From Rhodospirillaceae bacterium (lineage in GTDB: Bacteria > Pseudomonadota > Alphaproteobacteria > UBA828), in NCBI GenBank assembly GCA_002728135.1, contig PBVE01000028.1, forward strand, positions 1 through 51,603: a stretch of 51,603 nucleotides of DNA, given 5' to 3'. The notes under the pieces were generated by a model that was given only the letters and a program-made list of their open reading frames with translations, was not told the DNA's origin and made no database searches. This document shows, piece after piece, positions 44,132-51,603 of this stretch (position 1 is the first letter of the stretch; each line of letters begins with the position of its first letter). The position numbers and the translations under genes are program-made.

Positions 44132-46078
44132 TCAAGAACCAGGCTGCGGATTGGGCTCTAGGTCAGCACCATCTTTTACAGGAGAACTACCCGAGGCCGG
44201 AACAGTTCCAGTGCCATGGCTTTTTGAAGGCTCTGTGGAGGCTAACTCTTCCTCTGGTTCTATTCTTGCTATTGTTTCTCCACGTAATAGTGAACTAATT
44301 TCGTCACCAGTTAAGGACTCATACTCTAAAAGAGCTTTACCAATACAATGAAGCTGTTCCAGATTGTTAATAATAATATTTTTTGCACTATCATAACAAA
44401 GGTCAACTAATTTTCTAACTTCAACATCTATTTTATCTGCGGTTGTCTCAGAAACATTTTTTGATTGAGTAACTGAATGACCAAGAAAAACTTCCTGCTC
44501 ATTTTCATCATAGCTAAGTGGACCCAGTTCATCAGACATACCAAATTGTGTTACCATACTGCGGGCCAATTGGGTAGCGGCTTTGATGTCCGATGATGCA
44601 CCGCTTGTAACTTTGTCGTAGCCAAAGATGGTTTCTTCTGCTATCCGACCGCCCATAGCAACAGAAATATCGGCTATTAATTTCTCACGGCTTACCGAAA
44701 TTCTATCCTGCTCAGGCAGTCTTACCACCATGCCTAGTGCTCTCCCTCTTGGAATAATGGTTGCCTTATGAATTGGGTCAGATGCTTCAAGATGAGCTGC
44801 TACAAGTGCATGACCAGCTTCGTGATATGCTGTAAGCCGCTTTTCATCATCAGTCATAACCATAGACCTACGTTCTGCTCCCATCATAACTTTATCTTTT
44901 GCATCCTCAAATTCGCTCATTGTTACGACACGTTTACCTCTTCGGGCAGCTAAGAGAGCAGCCTCATTAACTAAATTAGCTAGATCTGCCCCTGAAAAAC
45001 CTGGAGTGCCCCTGGCAATAGTACGTGGTTTAACATCGGGTGCTAGAGGCACTTTTCTCATATGCACTTTGAGGATCTTTTCACGTCCTAATAAATCAGG
45101 ATTAGGAACTACGACTTGTCGATCAAATCTGCCTGGGCGCAAAAGAGCAGGATCTAAAACATCAGGACGATTAGTTGCGGCTACAAGTATTACACCCTCA
45201 TTTGCTTCGAAACCGTCCATCTCAACAAGAAGCTGATTTAGTGTTTGTTCCCTTTCATCATTTCCACCACCAAGCCCTGCTCCCCTATGTCTCCCAACTG
45301 CGTCTATTTCATCGATGAAAATGAGACATGGTGCATTTTTTTTACCTTGCTCAAACATATCACGCACCCGGCTGGCCCCAACACCTACAAACATTTCAAC
45401 AAAGTCAGACCCGGAAATTGTAAAAAAGGGTACATTAGCTTCGCCAGCAACAGCTCTAGCAAGAAGAGTTTTACCCGTACCAGGTGGTCCAACAAGTAAT
45501 ACACCTTTTGGAATTTTACCTCCAAGACGCTGAAATTTGTGAGGGTCTCGCAAAAACTCTACTACTTCTTCAAGCTCCTGCTTAGCTTCATCGATTCCTG
45601 CAACATCGTCAAAGGTTATCTTTCCTGTTCTTTCTGTCAAAAGCTTTGCTTTTGACTTCCCAAAACCCATCGCACGACCTGCTCCACCTTGCATTTGGCG
45701 CATAAAAAATATCCATACACCAATCAAAAGTAGCATAGGGAACCAATTTATTAATATATCAAAAAAACCTGGACTTCTCTCTGTAACGGGCTTGGCATTA
45801 ATTGCTACTTTGTTATCACGCAATGTTCTAACAAGATCTGGGTCATTAGGTGCATAGGTACTAAAAGGTTGCTCGCTATTAGCAAGGTGACCAGAAATTG
45901 AGTTTCCCTCTATAGTAACGTCAGTTACTCGACCGCCTTCGACCTCAGCCATAAATTGAGAAAAAGCGAGCTCGTTTGTTGGTGGTGTAGAGGAAGAAGG
46001 CCTAAAAAGGTTGAATAAAGCCACCAGTAATAAGCCAATAATAACCCAAAGTGCTAAATTTTTTCCAAAGCTTCCCAA
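44132..46078 (-). CDS. ftsH: ATP-dependent zinc metalloprotease FtsH
   Basis: This hexameric inner-membrane protease degrades misfolded membrane proteins and regulators. It has 648 residues: two membrane helices (about 8-24 and 110-127) flanking a periplasmic domain, an AAA module with Walker A GPPGTGKT (197-204) and Walker B FIDEID (about 254-259), and a zinc site HEAGH (419-423). The last 40 residues are a Pro/Ser/Glu-rich tail of low complexity. The start is TTG 46078, supported by TTAAGGG ten bases upstream; it gives MGSFGKN, the usual alphaproteobacterial N-terminus. It follows tilS on the same strand. Confidence 0.97.
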   Translation of the reverse strand: MGSFGKNLALWVIIGLLLVALFNLFRPSSSTPPTNELAFSQFMAEVEGGRVTDVTIEGNSISGHLANSEQPFSTYAPNDPDLVRTLRDNKVAINAKPVTERSPGFFDILINWFPMLLLIGVWIFFMRQMQGGAGRAMGFGKSKAKLLTERTGKITFDDVAGIDEAKQELEEVVEFLRDPHKFQRLGGKIPKGVLLVGPPGTGKTLLARAVAGEANVPFFTISGSDFVEMFVGVGASRVRDMFEQGKKNAPCLIFIDEIDAVGRHRGAGLGGGNDEREQTLNQLLVEMDGFEANEGVILVAATNRPDVLDPALLRPGRFDRQVVVPNPDLLGREKILKVHMRKVPLAPDVKPRTIARGTPGFSGADLANLVNEAALLAARRGKRVVTMSEFEDAKDKVMMGAERRSMVMTDDEKRLTAYHEAGHALVAAHLEASDPIHKATIIPRGRALGMVVRLPEQDRISVSREKLIADISVAMGGRIAEETIFGYDKVTSGASSDIKAATQLARSMVTQFGMSDELGPLSYDENEQEVFLGHSVTQSKNVSETTADKIDVEVRKLVDLCYDSAKNIIINNLEQLHCIGKALLEYESLTGDEISSLLRGETIARIEPEEELASTEPSKSHGTGTVPASGSSPVKDGADLEPNPQPGS

Positions 46079-46145
46079 TTTTTACCCTTAAGACATCTCT
46101 TAGTTTGTATAAATGTATAAAAAAAATCTATTTAAACTGTAAAAT

Positions 46146-47543
46146 TTAATTATTTTCAACTCTATCAAAGGCTTTTTCACATAATGGTATTGACGGTGCG
46201 AAGATAGCCCAACTTCTTGTTTTATATGTTATATTCTTTAAGTGGGGAATTATTATGCTACCGTCAAGCCCCTCTATAATAGGCAAACCAAATTTTGCTG
46301 AAGCCGGAATATTTTCAAAATACCTGTAATTATCTGTATTTTGACTAAGACGGCGAACATTGGCAACATCTTGTTGCGTTAATCTCCTAACAATACCCTC
46401 TTCATTTGAAGAATCTTCTAACCCAACCAAAAATCTTCCATCCCAATACACAACCTCACCAGGAGTAATCTTAAGAAAATCTTTTATCCTTCCTGATTCC
46501 CGTGTAACTAAGATAGATTCTTGCTTATTTTTCCAAACAAAACGGCATCCCCCTAATGTTATGGAAGAAAAAACTTTTTGAGAACCAATTCTTGTAACAA
46601 GTTCCTCCACCTTCCTTAATCTGGGAGGTTTGCTTGCCCCAGAGAAAGTAGAAATCAACCTACTAAATGCCCTGATTAATACTGATTCATAAATACCTTT
46701 CCAAGGATAGCCTGCGAGTAAAATGTACCCTAATGATGAAAAAACAGTATTATCTGCGAGAAAATGTGAGACAAGAATATCAAGTGTTGCACGATCGCGC
46801 CCTGCTCTAGCTGAGAGCTGGGTTAATCTCTTTGGTGAAAGGCCTTCTTTTTCTAGAATCTTTCTTGAAGCATTAAGCCTTACTCGAGAAAAACGTAAGT
46901 CATAGTTTGATGGATCAGAGATCCAAGGCTGTGAAACAGACTCCAATGTAGCAGATAAGTCATTAGCAGTTGTATTTAACAAAGGTCTTAATAACCTTAC
47001 TCCTTTGCCCTCATTAGATGAGAGAACCCTACTCTTTGGCATCGCGGCCAAACCATCAACTCCACTTCCTGAGGCAAGCCTTTTAAGAAATGTATCAGAT
47101 TGATCCTCTTGGTGATGAGCCATCAATAAATGTATAATATCATTATCTCTACACCAATCACCCATAAGTCTCAGCCTTGCAAGACGTGCTGCTTCTTGAA
47201 TCCTTACACCATTCTTAGGGGAGTCATTCCAACATAGTATACGATGAGACATAGCGAGTGATTTAAGCCATTCTCTAACTTGTCTTGCTTCCAGCGTACT
47301 TTCAGGTCTTAACCCATGGTCTACTGTCAAAGCAAAAGCCTTACCGTTTCTTGCTTTTACCCAACGGTTTAACAAAATAGCAAGTGCCAAGCTATCTGGT
47401 CCCCCTGAAACCCCCACTGCAATATTTGGTGACGCCTCAAATGGCCCAATAGTTTCCATTAATTTAGAAAATCTAGAAATTGATATGGGTTGTCCTGAAG
47501 ACCCTAGAGAGCTAGTTTCTATCTTAATCACATATTCACCCAT
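46146..47543 (-). CDS. tilS: tRNA(Ile)-lysidine synthetase
   Basis: This enzyme attaches lysine to C34 of tRNA-Ile(CAU) so that it reads AUA. It has 465 residues. The PP-loop ATP site is VGVSGGPDSLALAILL (Ser46-Ser51), followed by ALTVDHGLRPES and LMAHHQEDQSDTFLKRLASGSGVDGLAAM, which are the family signatures. The C-terminal tRNA-binding domain contains NIPASAKFGLPIIEG. Its place between ybgF and ftsH is the conserved alphaproteobacterial order. ATG 47543 has no strong ribosome site, so a start a few codons downstream is possible. Confidence 0.94.
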   Translation of the reverse strand: MGEYVIKIETSSLGSSGQPISISRFSKLMETIGPFEASPNIAVGVSGGPDSLALAILLNRWVKARNGKAFALTVDHGLRPESTLEARQVREWLKSLAMSHRILCWNDSPKNGVRIQEAARLARLRLMGDWCRDNDIIHLLMAHHQEDQSDTFLKRLASGSGVDGLAAMPKSRVLSSNEGKGVRLLRPLLNTTANDLSATLESVSQPWISDPSNYDLRFSRVRLNASRKILEKEGLSPKRLTQLSARAGRDRATLDILVSHFLADNTVFSSLGYILLAGYPWKGIYESVLIRAFSRLISTFSGASKPPRLRKVEELVTRIGSQKVFSSITLGGCRFVWKNKQESILVTRESGRIKDFLKITPGEVVYWDGRFLVGLEDSSNEEGIVRRLTQQDVANVRRLSQNTDNYRYFENIPASAKFGLPIIEGLDGSIIIPHLKNITYKTRSWAIFAPSIPLCEKAFDRVENN

Positions 47544-47569
47544 TATTAATGTATTCTACGAAGAAAATA

Positions 47570-48679
47570 TTAGTTACATCTGGCTTTTGTTCTTCCAAGA
47601 TTAACTGCATTTGTAATGCTATTTCTCACCTGTGGGAAGTCTTGATGAAGCTTGTCAAAGGTTTGACAAGCTTCAGGCATACGTTTTAAAGCTAACAAAG
47701 AAAAGCCTAATTTGAGCAAGTTGTCTGGAGCTTTTTTACCTTTGGGGTATCTCTTAAAATTAAGTGCATACAATCGTGCTGCATCTTCGAATTGTTTTCT
47801 TGCATAAAAGGATTCTCCCTGCCAATAAGCAGCATTTTGTGCAAGATGATGGTTTTGATTATCAGTAACAAATTTTTTCAATGCTAAACCTGCATTTTCC
47901 CAGTCACCATCTTGCATCAACGACATTGCATGAGCATATTGTTCTTCTGGACTTTCTTGTGAAGTTGAAGAAGGTTCAATAGATACAAATGTCTCTTGAC
48001 GTTGCTGATCTTCTTTTCCTGCATCATTCACTCTTAGCGTGCCAAGAACTTTTGGTTCTTCCGAAGGTTCATACCCTTCGCCAACATTTGTTTCAATAGT
48101 TCCAGAGTTTGATTCTATTTTTGTTTCATTTTCCTGATCAGTTAAAATATTTGGAACAGACTCAGATAAATTCCCAGATAATCCCTCGCTATTAGAATTT
48201 GTGTTCTCAGATATAGCAGTCTCAAGGGTTGCTAGTCGAAAATCTACGTCATCTATTAGTTTTTCGATTCTGGATGAAATACGCTCTATTTTATTACTAA
48301 GCTCATCAAACTTCCCATTTGCTTGCCTTAACCTTAAATCATATTCGTCTACATGAGTCTCCAAAATAGCAAGTCTATTAGTAGCTTTAGAGGTAGGATC
48401 AGAATCTGGTGCAGGAATAATATTACTTAGGCCTTCTTTTCCTAAAGACTCAGAATAAACAATCCGCTGAACATCTTGCATCTCCGCTCTGGTGGTTGCA
48501 AGTTGTTGGCCTAAAGTTTCAATCTGATTCCTTAACGATTGAATATCGGTATCAGCTCTGACTGGATCACTAAAGGTTATCAAAGCTAGAACTAAAGCAG
48601 AAAAACCCAATGTTCTTGTATTAAATTGAAGCAAGAATCCACATTTGAAAAGTTTTTTAACTAACATCTTTGTGACCAT
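47570..48679 (-). CDS. ybgF: Tol-Pal system protein YbgF (CpoB)
   Basis: This periplasmic protein coordinates outer-membrane constriction with wall synthesis. It has 369 residues. A signal peptide ends SDPVRADTD. A trimerising coiled coil at about 48-150 (LRNQIETLGQQLATTRAEMQ, LRLRQANGKFDELSNKIERI) is followed by an acidic linker and C-terminal tetratricopeptide repeats from about 250: YAHAMSLMQDGDWENAGLALKKF, YWQGESFYARKQFEDAARLY, LLKLGFSLLALKRMPEACQTF. It lies 29 bases after pal. ATG 48667, four codons on, is an alternative start. Confidence 0.93.
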   Translation of the reverse strand: MVTKMLVKKLFKCGFLLQFNTRTLGFSALVLALITFSDPVRADTDIQSLRNQIETLGQQLATTRAEMQDVQRIVYSESLGKEGLSNIIPAPDSDPTSKATNRLAILETHVDEYDLRLRQANGKFDELSNKIERISSRIEKLIDDVDFRLATLETAISENTNSNSEGLSGNLSESVPNILTDQENETKIESNSGTIETNVGEGYEPSEEPKVLGTLRVNDAGKEDQQRQETFVSIEPSSTSQESPEEQYAHAMSLMQDGDWENAGLALKKFVTDNQNHHLAQNAAYWQGESFYARKQFEDAARLYALNFKRYPKGKKAPDNLLKLGFSLLALKRMPEACQTFDKLHQDFPQVRNSITNAVNLGRTKARCN

Positions 48680-48708
48680 AATGCCACGTATCCCTATTTT
48701 AACTTCAT

Positions 48709-49290
48709 CTAGTTAATTACGCTAACGGAACGACGATTTGACTTCCAAGATTCCTCATCATGACCTAATGCATAAGGACGTTCCTTACCATAACTAATTG
48801 TATTAAGCCTTTGAGCTTCAACACCTAGTGCTATCAGATAACTCCGAACTGCTGATGCTCTTTGTTCACCGAGTGCAAGGTTATATTCTCTTGTCCCACG
48901 TTCATCACAGTGACCCTCTATTGTTATTGAAACGTCTGGGAATAATTTTAACCACTTAGCTTGTTTGTCTAATACACTACGAGATTGCGGCGACAGTGTG
49001 GCACTATCAAGTCCAAAAAATACCCTGTCTCCAACATTTTGAACCAAGTCCTCTTGTGTGCCAGGAATTGGCGCGGAAGGATCAACTACTTCAATCTCAG
49101 ATTCTAAAGACCCTGAGTCAATACTATCTGTATCGATATCTGAATCTGAAGTACTACTTGTTGCTACGCTATCTGATAAATCAGATCCGACAGAGTTTGA
49201 TTCAAGCTCTGAGTCTGGCACGCTTTGACAAGCTGCAACAAGCAGAACCACAGCAGCCACTGGGGCAAATACCTTTAAATTTAAAATCAT
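48709..49290 (-). CDS. pal: Peptidoglycan-associated lipoprotein Pal
   Basis: This outer-membrane lipoprotein binds peptidoglycan and TolB. It has 193 residues. The signal ends LVAAC with the lipidated Cys at 21. An unusually Ser/Asp-rich linker (about 25-70) follows, then the OmpA domain: RVFFGLDSATLSPQSRSVLDKQAKWL, ITIEGHCDERGTREYNLALGEQRASAVRSYLIALGV and the ending WKSNRRSVSVIN. These carry the diaminopimelate-binding Asp and Arg. It lies about 110 bases after tolB. It has an AGGAGGAATT ribosome site. Confidence 0.96.
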   Translation of the reverse strand: MILNLKVFAPVAAVVLLVAACQSVPDSELESNSVGSDLSDSVATSSTSDSDIDTDSIDSGSLESEIEVVDPSAPIPGTQEDLVQNVGDRVFFGLDSATLSPQSRSVLDKQAKWLKLFPDVSITIEGHCDERGTREYNLALGEQRASAVRSYLIALGVEAQRLNTISYGKERPYALGHDEESWKSNRRSVSVIN

Positions 49291-49400
49291 AATTCCTCCT
49301 AGATATATTATCTTATTAACCCATCTTAGGGTGCCAAACTATTATGTTTTTTTAATTGACTTCAAATATACAGTTTTAATCCAAAAAAAATAATTAAATA

Positions 49401-50804
49401 TTATTGTGTAAGTAATGGAGACCAAGCTGGATCAGATGCCGCAGTTGGAGTTGGAACCAAACGAGGCATTCCTATCGCTATATCAAGAGTCCATAGCTCT
49501 GCTGACTCAGGATCACGAGAACTTTGGCGCATGAACATTATTACTCTTCCATTTGGTGCCCATGTTGGACTCTCAACAAGATAGTCTCTGATTAATATTC
49601 TTTCTCCCTCCCCACTTGGTTTGATAACACCAATTGCAAACTGTCCCCTTAGCTGCTTGGTAAAAGCAATCAAATCGCCTCTAGGGGACCATACTGGTGT
49701 ACCATACCTACCTTTACCAAAAGTGATACGTTTAGTTTCACTTCCATCACGTTTCATTACATAAATTTGCTGACTTCCGCCCCTATCTGACTCAAAAGTT
49801 ATATATTTGCCATCTGGTGAATATGATGGTGCTGTATCAATAGCACTATTATTAGTAAGTTGCTTGATTTTTCCTGTTAAAATATTCATTTCATACAACT
49901 CTGAATTTCCATCTCGTGCATAGGTTAAAATCACCGAGTCTCCATCTGGGGAGAATCTAGGAGCAAATGTCATACCCTTGAATTTACCAAGGATTTCTTT
50001 TACGTCAGTACGCAAATTTTTGAGGTAAACTCTCGGCGCACCCTTTTCAAATGATAAATAGGTAATTACATCTGGTTTAGGAGAGAATCTAGGAGTAAGA
50101 GCTAGATATTTCCCATCAGTTAATTCTTCAAAATTTCTACTATCTTGATCCATGATCATAAGTTTTTTGATTCTCTTATCAAGAGGACCACTTTCAGCAA
50201 CATAAACAATTCGAGAATCAAAATAACCCTTTGGCTCTGCTGTCAATTGCGTATAAATTTTATCAGATATAATATGTGCCAATCTACGCAGTGTTTTGTA
50301 TTGATTATTAGTAGCACTAAAACGGTATCCTTCAGTCGCCATCTCACCGAGAGTATCCCAGACCCTAAACTCTACTGAAAGTCTCTCCTCTGGTCCTAGT
50401 ATTACTCTTCCAGTAACCAGATGTTTTGCATTAATAAGCCGCCAGTCAGCAAACTTTGGTTGAGTTAATGAAATAGACGTTATATTTTCTATAAATGCTC
50501 TAGGGTCAATAGATTTAAACAAACGAGATGATTCAAGATTCTTAGTGATAATTGCACTAATTTCTTTTCCCATGGCCTTTTCATCTTTTGTTTCACCAAT
50601 AAAGTCTGGTAAAGCAATAGGAAATGGCTCGTATTTTCCCCGTGTAATTTCAACCGTTAGGTCTGCCCTTGCAGAATTAATAAAAATTCCACTCAAAAGT
50701 GAGAAAAATATTATTAACAGAACCCATTTAAAATAGTCAGACAGTATTAGCTTCCATATTTGGGTATATGAAATTATCGATGGTCTATAAAGAGTTATTT
50801 GCAT
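49401..50804 (-). CDS. tolB: Tol-Pal system protein TolB
   Basis: This periplasmic six-bladed beta-propeller shuttles between Pal and TolA. It has 467 residues. An extended N-terminus leads to a hydrophobic segment (about 25-44) ending INSARADL, the likely signal peptidase site. An N-terminal alpha/beta domain contains [10 protein letters not shown]. The WD40-like TolB repeats are regular: [80 protein letters not shown] and [25 protein letters not shown] precedes ATG 50804. The gene lies 44 bases after tolA. Confidence 0.96.
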   Translation of the reverse strand: MQITLYRPSIISYTQIWKLILSDYFKWVLLIIFFSLLSGIFINSARADLTVEITRGKYEPFPIALPDFIGETKDEKAMGKEISAIITKNLESSRLFKSIDPRAFIENITSISLTQPKFADWRLINAKHLVTGRVILGPEERLSVEFRVWDTLGEMATEGYRFSATNNQYKTLRRLAHIISDKIYTQLTAEPKGYFDSRIVYVAESGPLDKRIKKLMIMDQDSRNFEELTDGKYLALTPRFSPKPDVITYLSFEKGAPRVYLKNLRTDVKEILGKFKGMTFAPRFSPDGDSVILTYARDGNSELYEMNILTGKIKQLTNNSAIDTAPSYSPDGKYITFESDRGGSQQIYVMKRDGSETKRITFGKGRYGTPVWSPRGDLIAFTKQLRGQFAIGVIKPSGEGERILIRDYLVESPTWAPNGRVIMFMRQSSRDPESAELWTLDIAIGMPRLVPTPTAASDPAWSPLLTQ

Positions 50805-50848
50805 ATTTCACCTCACATGCATCAACCTATTTGACACCCAAGCATACA

Positions 50849-51603
50849 TTAATCAGGAATTGTAAACATAAATTCTATGTTTCTCCACTCATTATAAAAA
50901 TCTAAAAATTTTTCCAGCCCCTTGATTGGGCTTGCTGCAAACAACGCAGCCTTAACATTATCATTCAAATTAGCCATTATAACATCTGGATCATTTGTAG
51001 CCTTCAGTTGTGATGAACCACCCACATCTTTATATCTTGAATACTCTTTAATTGGTTTAATTCTCACAATTTCTCCATTTGGCTTAAATTGGACTTTAAC
51101 TGAGATTTTTGTACCCCCATGACCAGCCCCAAGAACAGCATTCCAATTACTCTCTACCTGTGATTGGAGTAAAGCTACGAAGGCCTCGATTTCTTTACCA
51201 CCAAAAACTCTTACTGATGGGGTATTATTACTTTCAATTGACTGACTTGGTTCCGACCTATCAGTAAATGAATCTAGAATACTGTCAAAATCATCAGTTT
51301 CTTTTTGTGGTTCTTTATTTTTAATCTTTATTTGTGGGTTTTTATCATCGTTCTCCGCAGCTAAGTTTTCTAACATATCTTCAAACTTTGGCTTAGGTCT
51401 AAATTGAGGAAGAGGAGTTGATTCATTGTTTTCTTTATTTTCCGGCCGATCAACATCAGGGGCTGGTTTAGGTACAACCTTTAATTTCTGGGCAGGCTCT
51501 GGTTCTGGAACCGGCTCTGGTTCTGGAACCGGTTCTGGCTCTGGTGCAGGCTCTGGTTCTGGAACCGGTTCTGGCTCTGGTGCAGGCTCTGGTTCTGGAA
51601 CCG
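50849..51603 (-). CDS. tolA: Tol-Pal system protein TolA, C-terminal part (cut by window edge)
   Basis: This inner-membrane energy transducer reaches through the periplasm to TolB and Pal. The frame runs off the right edge, so the N-terminal membrane anchor is missing; 250 residues are seen. They start with a Pro-Glu array (repeated VPEPEP and APEPEP units), continue through a charged linker and end in the TolA-type C-terminal domain: AFVALLQSQVESNWNAVLGAGHGGTKISVKVQFKPNGEIVRIK, and the strand NIEFMFTIPD. An internal ATG at 51376 is not the true start, since the frame is open above it. tolQ and tolR should lie beyond the right edge. Confidence 0.9.
   Translation of the reverse strand, partial: VPEPEPAPEPEPVPEPEPAPEPEPVPEPEPVPEPEPAQKLKVVPKPAPDVDRPENKENNESTPLPQFRPKPKFEDMLENLAAENDDKNPQIKIKNKEPQKETDDFDSILDSFTDRSEPSQSIESNNTPSVRVFGGKEIEAFVALLQSQVESNWNAVLGAGHGGTKISVKVQFKPNGEIVRIKPIKEYSRYKDVGGSSQLKATNDPDVIMANLNDNVKAALFAASPIKGLEKFLDFYNEWRNIEFMFTIPD
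51495..51603. repeat. In-frame 18/36-bp tandem repeat in tolA
   Basis: Two 18-bp units alternate to form a 36-bp repeat: GGCTCTGGTTCTGGAACC (four copies) and GGTTCTGGCTCTGGTGCA (two copies). They reach the window edge, so the true copy number is unknown. Each codes for a six-residue PEP unit (VPEPEP, APEPEP). The units are nearly identical at the DNA level, so copy number could change by slippage and vary the length of the periplasmic arm of TolA. Confidence 0.85.

Noticed and set aside
44132-46078. Long open frames on the plus strand across ftsH, alaS, glmM and similar genes
   Set aside because: They lie opposite well-supported genes, lack ribosome sites and show no family motifs.
51495-51603. 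Regular repeats that could suggest a CRISPR array
   Set aside because: The units are directly adjacent with no unique spacers, keep the tolA reading frame and encode PEP units.

Overview
The window looks like chromosome from an AT-rich alphaproteobacterium, probably an uncultured marine lineage near Rhodospirillales or SAR116. Four things suggest this: the folP-ftsH-tilS-ybgF-pal-tolB-tolA order, the icd/alaS/recA neighbourhood, a class I lysyl-tRNA synthetase, and a hopanoid-associated HpnL-like membrane protein. I cannot place it more precisely without a search. No tRNA, rRNA, CRISPR array, insertion sequence or phage gene is visible.

Left part (1-7.7 kb): a porin cut by the window edge lies downstream of a phosphate-binding PstS-like gene that has no pstCAB beside it. 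A PhoB-like array of half-sites lies upstream of pstS. Next come a flavin split-barrel protein, an exported glutathione peroxidase, a tight bactofilin plus OmpA-type lipoprotein pair, an SMP-30 family lactonase and a crotonase-fold enzyme.

Middle part (7.3-26.8 kb): accessory catabolism. Two divergent transcription blocks meet at about 15.0 kb. The minus-strand block carries a TcuA-like flavoprotein dehydrogenase, a PrpF-family isomerase, a complete urea/amide/branched-chain-amino-acid type ABC importer, and a small unrecognised protein. The plus-strand block carries a lone molybdenum-hydroxylase large subunit, a PrpB-like C-C lyase and a split AtuA pair. Together they look like an uptake and breakdown pathway for an unidentified, probably branched or tricarboxylic, acid. 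Behind them lie a MORN-repeat gene broken by one stop codon, a type I secretion ATPase/adaptor pair, a class II aldolase, an AlkA-like glycosylase, and an HpcH/HpaI aldolase divergent from a MarR regulator with a perfect inverted repeat between them.

Right part (26.8-51.6 kb): mostly housekeeping. It holds a LysM protein, two c-type cytochromes, a LOG-family protein, icd, alaS, recA, lysK, hpnL, a HAD phosphatase and ctaA. A long minus-strand run follows, in transcription order tolA (cut by the right edge), tolB, pal, ybgF, tilS, ftsH, folP, glmM, thiD. It joins envelope constriction, tRNA-Ile maturation, membrane proteolysis, folate and cell-wall precursor synthesis.

All calls come from reading the sequence and protein motifs. 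No database search was run.
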